A stretch of 64,000 nucleotides of DNA from Mesorhizobium sp. B2-8-5 (GTDB taxonomy: Bacteria > Pseudomonadota > Alphaproteobacteria > Rhizobiales > Rhizobiaceae), in NCBI RefSeq assembly GCF_006440675.2, contig NZ_CP083951.1:3009501-3073500 (forward strand), in the 5' to 3' direction. This document shows, piece after piece, positions 1 through 7,946 of this stretch. The position numbers and the translations under genes were made by a program. A model generated the notes under the pieces. That model was given only the letters and a program-made list of their open reading frames with translations. It did no database searches and was not told the DNA's origin. Numbering within the stretch: position 1 is the first letter of the stretch; every line of letters begins with the position of its first letter.

Positions 1-63
1 CCCCCCGGCGGCGCCGGTGACAAGCGCCCGTCGCGTCATCGTGTCTGGAATTTCAGCAGGCAA
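1..63 (-). CDS. SDR family oxidoreductase, N-terminal fragment (runs off left edge)
   Basis: Only the N-terminus is inside the window. The minus strand reads MTRRALVTGAAGG from an ATG at 39, which is the first beta strand and glycine-rich NAD(P)-binding turn of a short-chain dehydrogenase. A better start may be TTG at 63, since AGGAGG (75 to 70) lies 6 bases upstream of it, while the ATG has no such site. It is divergent from the enolase-superfamily gene, so it could be the sugar dehydrogenase of the same pathway (inference). The fragment is too short to assign a substrate. Confidence 0.6.
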   Translation of the reverse strand, partial: MPAEIPDTMTRRALVTGAAGG

Positions 64-95
64 GCCAAACCTCCTCTCAAGGTCATCTTGACGCG

Positions 96-113
96 ATGGA
101 TACCGGTATCCAT
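96..113. promoter_or_regulatory. 18-bp perfect palindrome in a divergent promoter region
   Basis: ATGGATACCGGTATCCAT is a perfect inverted repeat between the divergent SDR fragment and the enolase-superfamily gene. Its length, symmetry and location suit an operator for a dimeric LacI- or GntR-type repressor. I saw no second copy elsewhere in the window, and it does not resemble the GCTATTATAA sites of the neighbouring HutC regulon, so its regulator may lie outside. Confidence 0.6.
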
Positions 114-172
114 AGATGGCTGTCAACGGGCTTGTGCTACTGTTCGCGGGCCGTTGGAGCCGGGAGGAAAAA

Positions 173-1393
173 TTGAAGATCGTCGCGCTTGAAACGCTGC
201 AGCTGGCGGAGTTCCCATTCCTGTTCTGGCTTCGCGTCCACACCGATGCCGGCCTCATCGGCACCGGCGAAACCTTCTGGGCGCCGGGGCCTGTCGCCTC
301 CTACATCCACGACAATGTCGCGCCCTACCTCATCGGCAAGGATCCCCGCGATATCGAGCTGCACGACCGCACGCTGGGCAGCGTCTATGTCGGCGCGCGC
401 GATTCCGGCGCCGAGGTGCGCGGCAATTCCGCGGTCAACATCGCGTTGTGGGATATTTACGGCCAGGCGCTTGGCGAGCCGGTCTGGCGGCTGCTGGGCG
501 GCCGCACGCACAGAAACGTGCCGATCTACAACACCTGCGCCGGCTACAAGCATGTGCGCGCCAGCAAGAAGAACGCGCTGTTCGAGCGCGGCGAGGACTG
601 GTCGCTCAAATCGGGCGATTCCAACGAAGGCCCGTATGAGGATCTGCTCGCGTGGCGCTACAACGCCGGCGACCTCGCCAGAAGCCTGAAATCCGAAGGC
701 ATCGGCGCCATGAAGATATGGCCGTTCGATATCGCGGCCGAGGCATCGAACGGCGCCCGCATTTCGCTTGCCGACCTCGACAAGGCGCTGGAGCCGTTCC
801 AGAAGATCCGCGACGCCGTCGGCCGCGACATGGAGATCATGGTCGAATTGCATGGCCTCTGGAGCCTGCCGCCGGCGCTGCGCATCGCCGAAGCGCTGAA
901 AGCCTATGACGTCGCCTGGCTGGAGGAGCCGATCCGCTACAACGAACTCGACGCCATGGCCGAGTTGGCGCGCCACACATCGATCCCGATCGCCGCCAGC
1001 GAGCGGCTGGCCACGCGGCAGATGTTCAAGCAGCTTATCGACAAGCGCGCCGCTAGCGTGATCATGATCGACCTCGCCTGGTGTGGCGGCCTTTCCGAAG
1101 CGCGCAAGATCGCCAACATGGCCGAGGCCAGCGAATTGCCGGTGACGCTGCACGACTGCACGGGGCCGATCGTCTATGCCGCCAGTTGCGCGCTGTCGGC
1201 CACCTTGCCGAACGTCAATTACCAGGAAGCCGTGCGCGCCTATTTCACTGGATGGTACACCGAGATCGTCGCCGACATTCCGCCGGTTAGTGACGGCCGT
1301 GTCGCGCCGCTCGAGGGGCCGGGGCTCGGTCTCAGCCTTCGGCCGGAGCTGTTCCAGCGGCCCGATGCCACGGTGCGCATGACCAGGATCTAG
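173..1393 (+). CDS. Mandelate racemase/muconate lactonizing enzyme family protein, probable sugar-acid dehydratase
   Basis: A 406-aa enolase-superfamily enzyme. It has the capping domain (about 1-130) and a barrel carrying a probable catalytic Lys in MKIWPF (K181). Metal ligands are Glu in ELHG (E225), Glu in EEP (E251/252) and Glu in SERL (E277), and a His-Asp pair sits in LHDCTGP (H327). This layout fits acid-sugar dehydratases that make 2-keto-3-deoxy acids; the substrate cannot be read from sequence. I start it at TTG 173, because GGAGG (163-167) lies just upstream and translation then begins MKIVALETL; the ATG at 116 has no such site and overlaps regulatory DNA. It precedes the 2-oxoacid dehydrogenase genes and plausibly feeds them. 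Confidence 0.85.
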   Translation: MKIVALETLQLAEFPFLFWLRVHTDAGLIGTGETFWAPGPVASYIHDNVAPYLIGKDPRDIELHDRTLGSVYVGARDSGAEVRGNSAVNIALWDIYGQALGEPVWRLLGGRTHRNVPIYNTCAGYKHVRASKKNALFERGEDWSLKSGDSNEGPYEDLLAWRYNAGDLARSLKSEGIGAMKIWPFDIAAEASNGARISLADLDKALEPFQKIRDAVGRDMEIMVELHGLWSLPPALRIAEALKAYDVAWLEEPIRYNELDAMAELARHTSIPIAASERLATRQMFKQLIDKRAASVIMIDLAWCGGLSEARKIANMAEASELPVTLHDCTGPIVYAASCALSATLPNVNYQEAVRAYFTGWYTEIVADIPPVSDGRVAPLEGPGLGLSLRPELFQRPDATVRMTRI

Positions 1394-1420
1394 CGCACGG
1401 TTTTTTCGCCAGGACCTTTG

Positions 1421-1473
1421 TCAAAACAAAGTGATGGAGCGTTTCGCCGGCTCGGTGAAACGGTGAACGCGCT
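1421..1473. repeat. Partial copy of dispersed intergenic repeat (module B)
   Basis: AAAACAAAG, then a GAGCG-type hairpin whose second half contains GAAACGGTGAA. The same module follows the GCAATTCC hairpin at 9116-9170. Here only this second half is present, just after the enolase-superfamily gene. Confidence 0.55.
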
Positions 1474-1512
1474 TGCGCCTCGCAGGCTCTGCTCAGAGCC
1501 TGTAGACATTAT

Positions 1513-1523
1513 GCTATTATAAT
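1513..1523 (+). promoter_or_regulatory. Probable HutC-type regulator site 1
   Basis: GCTATTATAAT lies about 85 bases before the E1 gene. The 10-mer GCTATTATAA recurs before the regulator gene (5804-5813) and, on the other strand, before the importer (6666-6675). Such an AT-rich 10-mer at three promoters in GC-rich DNA suggests one regulator, most likely the HutC-type protein encoded at 5842. Confidence 0.65.
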
Positions 1524-1607
1524 CTATGATGAACCCGAAGCGAGCAGCCACAAGCTCGCCGCCGGCGCGTTTCTGTCCGGCACCAGACGGATTCACGGGA
1601 GGTTTTG

Positions 1608-4004
1608 GTGGCAATTTCTGCGGCGCGCGCACGCGAGGATTTCAACGGTGCGCCAAATCTGCCCGACCGAAAAATCCTGCTCGACCTGTTCGAGCGCATG
1701 GTGTTGCTGCGCCGCTTCGAAAGCATTGCCCAGATCGCTTGCCGCAAGGGTGAGACGCCCGGCTTCCTGCATCTCTATATCGGCGAGGAAGCGACCGGCG
1801 TCGGGGTCTGTGCGCATTTGCGGCCGACCGACTGGGTCACGTCGACCCATCGCGGCCACGGCCATGCCCTGGCCAAGGGCGCGAACCCTGGGCGCGTGAT
1901 GGCCGAGCTGTTCGGCAAGGCCGACGGCATTTGCGGCGGCCGCGGCGGCACCATGCATCTCTACGACCGCTCGGTCGGCTTGTTCGGCACCAACGGTATC
2001 GTCGCCGCCGGGATCGGCCATGCCGTCGGCATCGGCATGAGCGCCCGCCAGCAGGGCCGCGACGACATCGGTGTCGCTTTCTTCGGCGACGGCGCCGCCA
2101 ACCATGGCGGCTTCCACGAGGCGCTCAATTTCGCGGCGGTGCAGCGGGCGCCTGCGGTCTTCATCTGCGAGAACAATCTCTACGCCACCGCCACGCCGCT
2201 CAAATCGATCACGCTCAATCCCGAGATCGCCACCAAGGCCGCGTCCTACGGCATGCCCGGCGTCGCCGTCGACGGCAACGACGTCTTCGCCGTCTGGTTG
2301 GCCATGAAGGAAGCGACCGAACGTGCCCGCGCCGGCAAGGGCCCGACGCTGATCGAAGCCAAGACCTATCGCACCGTCGGCCACCACGAGGGCGACCCGG
2401 TCATCGGCACCTATAGGACGCAGGAAGAGCTCGACGCCTGGATCAAGCGCGATCCGATCGACATGTTCCGCAAGCGGCTGATCGAAGAGTACGGCGTCGC
2501 CAATGCCGAGGCGCTCGCGGCAATTGAGGCGCGGATCGAGAAGGTGGTCGAGGAGGCGCTCGCCTTCGCCCGCAATTCGCCCGAGCCAGATCCAGCAACG
2601 GTGCGCCTGCACGTCTTTGCCGATCCGATCAATCCGCCGGCTGCCCTGCAGCCGCGCGCCGTCGGCGAGACGCGAACGCAAGGCTGGCTCGAGGCGGTGC
2701 GCGACGGCATTGCCGAAGAGATGCGCGCCAATCCAGCGATCCTTTACTTCGGCGAGGGCACCGGCGAGCGCGGCGGCAGCTTTGCCCACACGAGGAACCT
2801 GTGGCAGGAGTTCGGTGCCGAGCGGATGGTCGACACGCCGATTTCGGAGCAGGGTTTTACCGCAGCCGCCGTCGGTGCTTCGGCTACCGGCGCGCGCACC
2901 GTTTCCGACCTGATGTTCGCCGACTTCGCCTTCGAAACCGCAGGGCAGATTTTTCTGCAGGCGGCGAAGCTGCGTTACATGACCAGCGGCGTCATGAGCG
3001 CGCCGATGGTGGTGCGCGTCGGCGCCGGCGCGCTGCGCAGTTCCGGCCCGCATCACAGCGGCATCTACCACCCGGTCTTCGCCCATATGCCGGGCTTGAT
3101 CGTCTGCGTGCCGTCGAACCCGGCGGACGCCAAGGGCCTGATGAAGACCGCGCTCCGGGCCGGCGATCCGGTCATCATGCTCGAACCCAAGGCGCTGTTC
3201 GCCTCCAAGGGCGAGGTGCCGGTCGGCGAGCATTATGTGCCGTTCGGCGTCGCGCGGATCGCGAGGGTGGGCCGCGACATCACCATCGTCGCGGCCGGGC
3301 AGATGGTGCAGCGCGCGTTGGAAGCCGCGGAGGCATTGGCCGCCGATGGCATCGAGGCCGAAGTGATCGACCCGCGCACCATCATGCCGCTCGACATCGA
3401 CACGATCGTGGCCAGCGTCAGGAAGACGCATCGCCTGCTCGTCGTCGACGAGGCGTGGGCAATGTGCGGCCTTGGCGGCGAGATCGCTCAGGCGATCAAC
3501 GAGCTCGCCTTCGACGAGCTCGACGCCCCACCCGGAAGGCTGCATACAGCGCCGACGTCGCATCCCTTCGCGCCGGTGCTGGAGCGAGCCATGCTGGTCG
3601 ACACGGCACGCATCGCCCAAGGCATTCGCGACGTCATCGCCGGCAAGCCGCCGGTGCCGGATCACTGGTACACCGTCGGCCTGAAAAGCGCCGCGCCGGC
3701 AAAGCCAGCACCTGTTTCAGCCAAGCCGCAGCCTACGGCACCAGCCGCTTCCATCGCCACCGCCGGCGACGACGAGCCGATCACGATGCCTTTCGGCGAT
3801 CTCACCGTCAGCGAAGGCACGGTCGTCAAATGGCTGAGGGCGGTGGGCGACGCGGTGAAAGAAGGCGAGCTGATCGCCGAGATCGAGACCGACAAGGCCG
3901 TGGTCGAGATCGAGGCGCCGGTCAGCGGAACGCTCAACGCCATCGATCAGCCGGTCGGCGCCGTGGTGCCGATGGGCGGGCGCATCGGCGGCATCAAGAG
4001 ATAA
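1608..4004 (+). CDS. Thiamine-dependent 2-oxoacid dehydrogenase E1, fused alpha and beta subunits with a C-terminal lipoyl domain
   Basis: A 798-aa fusion. Residues about 20-330 are E1-alpha, with the thiamine diphosphate motif GDG (160) to NN (189-190). Residues about 355-690 are E1-beta (GEGTGERGG, then the transketolase C-terminal half). After a Pro/Ala linker, residues about 722-798 are a lipoyl domain with the lipoylation Lys in ETDKAVV (K763). The lipoyl domain normally sits on E2. GTG 1608 is the preferred start, with GGGAGG at 1597-1602; TTG 1605 is too close. It is followed by a hydroxyacid dehydrogenase and a degenerate E2. Expected chemistry is oxidative decarboxylation or acyl transfer from a 2-oxoacid or acetoin-like substrate; the substrate is unknown. 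Confidence 0.85.
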   Translation: MAISAARAREDFNGAPNLPDRKILLDLFERMVLLRRFESIAQIACRKGETPGFLHLYIGEEATGVGVCAHLRPTDWVTSTHRGHGHALAKGANPGRVMAELFGKADGICGGRGGTMHLYDRSVGLFGTNGIVAAGIGHAVGIGMSARQQGRDDIGVAFFGDGAANHGGFHEALNFAAVQRAPAVFICENNLYATATPLKSITLNPEIATKAASYGMPGVAVDGNDVFAVWLAMKEATERARAGKGPTLIEAKTYRTVGHHEGDPVIGTYRTQEELDAWIKRDPIDMFRKRLIEEYGVANAEALAAIEARIEKVVEEALAFARNSPEPDPATVRLHVFADPINPPAALQPRAVGETRTQGWLEAVRDGIAEEMRANPAILYFGEGTGERGGSFAHTRNLWQEFGAERMVDTPISEQGFTAAAVGASATGARTVSDLMFADFAFETAGQIFLQAAKLRYMTSGVMSAPMVVRVGAGALRSSGPHHSGIYHPVFAHMPGLIVCVPSNPADAKGLMKTALRAGDPVIMLEPKALFASKGEVPVGEHYVPFGVARIARVGRDITIVAAGQMVQRALEAAEALAADGIEAEVIDPRTIMPLDIDTIVASVRKTHRLLVVDEAWAMCGLGGEIAQAINELAFDELDAPPGRLHTAPTSHPFAPVLERAMLVDTARIAQGIRDVIAGKPPVPDHWYTVGLKSAAPAKPAPVSAKPQPTAPAASIATAGDDEPITMPFGDLTVSEGTVVKWLRAVGDAVKEGELIAEIETDKAVVEIEAPVSGTLNAIDQPVGAVVPMGGRIGGIKR

Positions 4005-4027
4005 TCATCCATATCCGAAGGGCAAGC

Positions 4028-5038
4028 ATGAAGATCCTGTGCGCCAATTGGCAAGCCGCCGACGAGGCCGAGCTCGAACGCGAGCACTATCCCGACATCG
4101 AGTTCATCCTGGCCCGCTCGACAAATGACAAAGCCGCCGCGCTCGATCCGGCGGTTTGCCATGCGGTCGACGCGGTCATCAACTATTCGCCGACCCATAA
4201 TGTCGCCGCCGCGCCAGCCGCCTTTCCCAAGGCCAGGATCGCGGTGCGCTCCGGCGTCGGCTTCGACAACATCGATACGTCCGGCTGGGGCGCGCGCAAG
4301 ATTCCCGCCTGCAACGTGCCCGACTATGGCACCACCGAAGTCGCCGATCACGCCATCGGCCTGATGCTGGCACTGACGCGCGGCACGTCGGCCTATGGCG
4401 CCGAGCTTTCGGCCAATGGAGCCGAGGGCTGGCATTTCTCAAAAGCACCGCTGGTGCGCCGTCACAAGGGGGCGACCTTCGGCGTCGTCGGGCTGGGCCG
4501 CATCGGGCTGGCCGCAGCCCGCCGCGCCGCCGCCTTCGACATGAAGGTGGTGTTTTATGATCCGCATCTTCTGTCCGGCGTTGACCTGTCGACCGGCTAT
4601 GAGAGGGTGCATTCGCTGGCCGAGCTTATGAGGCGGGCCGATGTGGTGAGCGTGCATACGCCGTTGAGCGAGGAAACGCGCAAGCTCATCGGCGCGGATG
4701 CCTTCGCGGCCGCCAAGCCTGGCCTTGTCCTTGTCAACACAGCTCGGGGTCCGATCGTCGATCTCGACGCGCTGGAAGCAGTGCTGCGCAATGGCGTCGT
4801 CGCCGGCGCTGGGCTGGACGTCCTGCCGAACGAGCCCGGCGATCTCGAGCATTCGCTTCTGGCGGCGTGGCGGCGCCGCGAGCCGTGGATCGCCAACCGG
4901 CTGATCGTGACGCCGCACGCGGCTTTCTACAGCCCGGCGGCGATGCGCGACCTCAGGCTGAAATCGATCGAAGTCGTGCATGCCTATCTCGCCGAGGGCC
5001 GGCTGACCAACTGCGTCAACGCCGAGTATCTGAAATGA
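4028..5038 (+). CDS. D-isomer-specific 2-hydroxyacid dehydrogenase
   Basis: A 336-aa member of the D-2-hydroxyacid dehydrogenase family. It has a substrate-binding N-terminal part, a Rossmann motif GVVGLGRIGLAAARR near residues 154-170, the conserved NTARGPIVD segment and the catalytic PHAAFYS His region. It interconverts a 2-hydroxyacid and a 2-oxoacid with NAD(P)H. It lies 23 bases after the E1-lipoyl fusion, and its stop overlaps the next start (ATGA). A reasonable inference is that it makes, or drains, the 2-oxoacid used by E1. Confidence 0.85.
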   Translation: MKILCANWQAADEAELEREHYPDIEFILARSTNDKAAALDPAVCHAVDAVINYSPTHNVAAAPAAFPKARIAVRSGVGFDNIDTSGWGARKIPACNVPDYGTTEVADHAIGLMLALTRGTSAYGAELSANGAEGWHFSKAPLVRRHKGATFGVVGLGRIGLAAARRAAAFDMKVVFYDPHLLSGVDLSTGYERVHSLAELMRRADVVSVHTPLSEETRKLIGADAFAAAKPGLVLVNTARGPIVDLDALEAVLRNGVVAGAGLDVLPNEPGDLEHSLLAAWRRREPWIANRLIVTPHAAFYSPAAMRDLRLKSIEVVHAYLAEGRLTNCVNAEYLK

Positions 5039-5748
5039 ACATGGCGGTGGCATCGCGGCTGGCTGTTTCGCCCTATGCGCGCCGGCTTGCCCGCGAGCGT
5101 GGTTTCCCGCTCGAAGCGCTCCACGGCAGTGGTCCGGGCGGCCGCATCCTGGCCGCCGACGTGCTTGACTTTACCCCGGTCGATGCGCCGGCAGAGCTTC
5201 TGGCCGCGGCCCCGGCGTCTTCGCCTGTCGCGTCCCGCATCGCCGCCTTCGCGACATCGATCGCGCTGGACGCGTTGCACGAGTTGCTGAGCGCGCTGGA
5301 GAGCTCGGGGAAGGTGTTCGACATCGACGACATCGTGTTGCGTGCCACTGGTTGCGCGTTCGGCGAGATTTCAGAAGTGGCCAAGGTCAGGGAAGCGCCC
5401 GTGGCGCTCGAACTCGGCAACAGGCAAGTCGCGTTCGCGACCACATCGGGAATGCCGCTGACGGCGCTGCGCGGGGCGCGGCTTGCGGCGCAAGCGGGCA
5501 AACGCGACGATGCGGAAATACCGGCCGTCCTGTCGGTGCGGCTGCTGCCGCCGAGCGATATCCGGCCGGTGACGATGCCGCTGTTGCCGGGCCGGGCCAT
5601 GCGCCTGACAGTCTCGGTCGGCTCCGCCGGCGACAACGCCGAATGCCTGCTGACGGTGGACGCCGCGCGTGTCGACGAGGCAACCTCGACGGTCTGGCTC
5701 GCCGCGTTGAAATCGGCGGTCGAACATCCGCTTCGGCTCTTTGTCTAA
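5035..5748 (+). CDS. Degenerate dihydrolipoamide acyltransferase (E2)-like protein with E3-binding domain
   Basis: A 237-aa protein. Residues about 10-45 are a clear peripheral-subunit-binding domain (SPYARRLARERG, then GSGPGGRILAADV). The rest aligns by eye to a shortened E2 catalytic domain ending in WLAALKSAVEHPLRLFV. There is no N-terminal lipoyl domain; that domain sits on the E1 fusion two genes upstream. At the active site the usual DHRxxDG reads DAARVDE, so the catalytic His is Ala210 while the Asp (214) remains. It may serve mainly as a scaffold tethering E1 and E3, with altered or no acyltransfer. Its ATG overlaps the preceding stop. Confidence 0.7.
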   Translation: MNMAVASRLAVSPYARRLARERGFPLEALHGSGPGGRILAADVLDFTPVDAPAELLAAAPASSPVASRIAAFATSIALDALHELLSALESSGKVFDIDDIVLRATGCAFGEISEVAKVREAPVALELGNRQVAFATTSGMPLTALRGARLAAQAGKRDDAEIPAVLSVRLLPPSDIRPVTMPLLPGRAMRLTVSVGSAGDNAECLLTVDAARVDEATSTVWLAALKSAVEHPLRLFV

Positions 5749-5755
5749 GCATTGC

Positions 5756-5775
5756 TGCAAAACCGCAGTTTTGCA
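5756..5775 (+). terminator. Hairpin after the E1-E2 operon
   Basis: TGCAAAAC, loop CGCA, GTTTTGCA: a perfect 8-bp stem starting 7 bases after the stop. No T-run follows on the plus strand, so it may be a weak terminator or a 3' stabilising hairpin rather than a classic intrinsic terminator. Confidence 0.45.
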
Positions 5776-5800
5776 CGTCATGCGATAGCCTCGGGCGGCG

Positions 5801-5820
5801 GAAGCTATTATAAAAGCTTC
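5801..5820. promoter_or_regulatory. Probable HutC-type regulator site 2 (autoregulatory)
   Basis: GAAGCTATTATAAAAGCTTC is a near-perfect 20-bp dyad (arms GAAGCT/AGCTTC around an AT core). It contains the shared GCTATTATAA and lies about 20 bases before the regulator's own start, which suggests autoregulation. Confidence 0.7.
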
Positions 5821-5841
5821 GATACAGGCGCGACGAGGCCC

Positions 5842-6612
5842 ATGGACAACACCGTTCCCACCATCGACAGTCTTCCCAGGCGCTCGCTTGGACGCTCCAA
5901 CGGGCCGCTCTATCGCCAACTCGCCGACATCTTGCGCGTGCCGATCGGTGACGGCACCTTTCCCGTCGGCGGGGAATTGCCGAAGGAAGCGGCGATCGCC
6001 GAGCACTTCGGGGTCAGCCTGATCACCGTGCGCCAGGCGCTGCGCGATCTCGAAGCCGACGGACTGATCAAGAAGCGCTCGGCGAAACCGGCGGTGGTCG
6101 CGGCGCGCAGCCCGTCGGTCAATCTGAGCTGGAAGTTCAAGAACTTCGCCGACATGGCGGCCTTCACCAAGGACGCACAGCTTACGGTGAAATCCTATCG
6201 CAAGGAGGTCTCACCCGTGCTCCAGCGCCATTTCGGCATGGGCAAGGAGGAGGCGGGCTATTGCCTGCGCAGCGTGCTGTCGATCGGCGAACAGAGGAAG
6301 GCGCAGATCACCACCTATTTCCCTCCCGACATCGGCGCCAGGCTGAAGCGCGAAGACTTCTCCGACGTGCTGATCTTCCGCTCGGTGCAGAAGCATCTCG
6401 GGCTGCGCCTCGACGTGGCGCATGTCACCGTGCGCGCCGAAATCGCCGACGAGGCGGTTGCCGCCGATCTCGGCATCGCACTGGGCAGCGCGGTGCTGAC
6501 GGTGGAGATGCTCTATCAGTCGGCCGACCAGCGCAGCATCGAGTTCTCCGTCGCCCGCCATCCCGCCGATATTTTCAGCATCACCTACGACGCGCCGAAC
6601 GACCTCTCCTGA
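5842..6612 (+). CDS. GntR-family (HutC/UTRA type) transcriptional regulator
   Basis: A 256-aa regulator. The N-terminal winged helix (about 18-85) contains LYRQLADILR, then PKEAAIAEHFGVSLITVRQALRDLE, typical of GntR. The C-terminal part (about 100-250) is UTRA-like, the ligand pocket of the HutC subfamily. The start at 5842 has GAGG upstream and follows the dyad at 5801-5820. It lies between the E1-E2 operon and the importer, and the GCTATTATAA sites precede all three units, so it probably represses them until a pathway intermediate binds. The ligand is unknown. Confidence 0.88.
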   Translation: MDNTVPTIDSLPRRSLGRSNGPLYRQLADILRVPIGDGTFPVGGELPKEAAIAEHFGVSLITVRQALRDLEADGLIKKRSAKPAVVAARSPSVNLSWKFKNFADMAAFTKDAQLTVKSYRKEVSPVLQRHFGMGKEEAGYCLRSVLSIGEQRKAQITTYFPPDIGARLKREDFSDVLIFRSVQKHLGLRLDVAHVTVRAEIADEAVAADLGIALGSAVLTVEMLYQSADQRSIEFSVARHPADIFSITYDAPNDLS

Positions 6613-6656
6613 GACCCCTCGAAAGTGCGATTTCTGCCGTCGGGTGCATGGACAGG

Positions 6657-6675
6657 CCTATAAAATTATAATAGC
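6657..6675 (-). promoter_or_regulatory. Probable HutC-type regulator site 3
   Basis: CCTATAAAATTATAATAGC contains TTATAATAGC (6666-6675), the reverse complement of the 10-mer at sites 1 and 2. It lies about 140 bases before the first binding-protein gene. Confidence 0.65.
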
Positions 6676-6813
6676 ATGATAGCTAAGCTGAGGTGCCGGC
6701 GGTAGGCGAGATAGTGCGCGAATTCCGCCCGCGACCGCAGCTGTCGAGAGGCCCGGTGTCTGATCAAGATGGCGCAGTCCATCGCCAGCCGGGAGGAACA
6801 TAGGGAGGAGACA

Positions 6814-7878
6814 ATGCAGTCGAGGAGCCTGTGCGCCGGCTTGGTCGCGCTTGCCGGATTCGCAGCCTGCGCTGGAGCGACATCCGGCCATGCCGAAGCC
6901 AAGAAGACCTACGCCATCTACCTTTCCAACAATTTTGTCGGCAATGACTGGCGCCAGCAAATGGAGCGCGTCGCCAATGTCGCGGTCAACAAGGGGCCGC
7001 TGAAAGGCCGCGTCGACCTCAAGATCGAAAATGCCGAAAACACGGTCCAGGCGCAGATCAATTCCCTGAACAACATCATTCGCCAGAAGCCCGACGCGAT
7101 CCTGATCGACGCGTCGTCGGCCGAGGCTCTCAATCCAACGATCAAGAAAGCCTGCGACGCCGGCATAATCGTCGTCAGCTTCGACCAGACCGTGTCGACC
7201 GAATGCGCCTACAAGCTGCATTCCGACTTCGACATCATGGCCAACAACCAGGCCGAATGGATGGCCTCCATGCTCGGCGGCAAGGGCAAGGTCTTCATGG
7301 ACCGGGGCCTCGCAGGCGCGCCGATATCCGAGCAGTTCGAAAAGAATTTCGGCGCCGTGCTCAAGAAATATCCCGGCATCGAGATCGTTGGCTATTTCAA
7401 CGGCAACTACGCCGCAGGGCCCGAACAGGAGGGCGTGGCGAGCCTGCTCGCCGCGCACCCGGAGGTCGACGGCATCTTCTCGCAAGGCTACGGCACCGGC
7501 GCCATCAAGGCGCTGCAGAATGCCGACCGGCCGATGGTGCCGGTCGTCGCCGCCGCCTTCAACGGCACCGGCGTCAGCTGCGCCGAGACCAAGGGAGCGA
7601 AATGCTGGCTCGGCGCCAATCCGCCGTCCCTGTCCGCCGAAGCGATCAAGCTCGCCGTCGACATTCTCGATACCGGCAAGAAGCCGGCCGACACGACCGT
7701 GCTGTTCAATTCGCCCGGCCTGACCACGGATATGGTCGATGCCAAATACGCGCCGAATTCCTCGGCCGTGAAGATCGAACTCGGCAAGACCGTGTTCCCC
7801 GATCTGGCGCCGGGCCTTTCGCTGCCGGTATCGCCAAGCTGGGTGGAGATCACGCCCAAGGAGGCCTCGGGAAGCTGA
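6814..7878 (+). CDS. Ribose-type (CUT2) sugar ABC transporter substrate-binding protein, copy 1
   Basis: A 354-aa periplasmic protein with a Sec signal peptide (MQSRSLCAGLVALAGFAACAG, cleaved near GHAEA) and a type I periplasmic-binding fold (YLSNNFVGNDWRQQM, then QKPDAILIDASS, FDQTVS and GYGTGAIKAL). The start at 6814 has GGGAGGAG at 6803-6810. It is strongly similar to the next gene across its length, including KGPLKGRVDLKIEN, so the two are a recent tandem duplication. It captures the substrate for the permeases encoded downstream. Confidence 0.9.
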   Translation: MQSRSLCAGLVALAGFAACAGATSGHAEAKKTYAIYLSNNFVGNDWRQQMERVANVAVNKGPLKGRVDLKIENAENTVQAQINSLNNIIRQKPDAILIDASSAEALNPTIKKACDAGIIVVSFDQTVSTECAYKLHSDFDIMANNQAEWMASMLGGKGKVFMDRGLAGAPISEQFEKNFGAVLKKYPGIEIVGYFNGNYAAGPEQEGVASLLAAHPEVDGIFSQGYGTGAIKALQNADRPMVPVVAAAFNGTGVSCAETKGAKCWLGANPPSLSAEAIKLAVDILDTGKKPADTTVLFNSPGLTTDMVDAKYAPNSSAVKIELGKTVFPDLAPGLSLPVSPSWVEITPKEASGS

Positions 7879-7946
7879 TTTGATGAGGGCAGGGGCACCG
7901 CATCGCGGCGCCACGATTTCGAAACGAAAAACGGGAGGAGAAAATC

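Noticed and set aside
1593..3665. Long minus-strand open frame (690 codons) opposite the E1 gene
   Set aside because: It is antisense to a well-conserved fusion enzyme, has no recognisable family features, and is Arg/His/Asp-rich as expected for a high-GC shadow frame.
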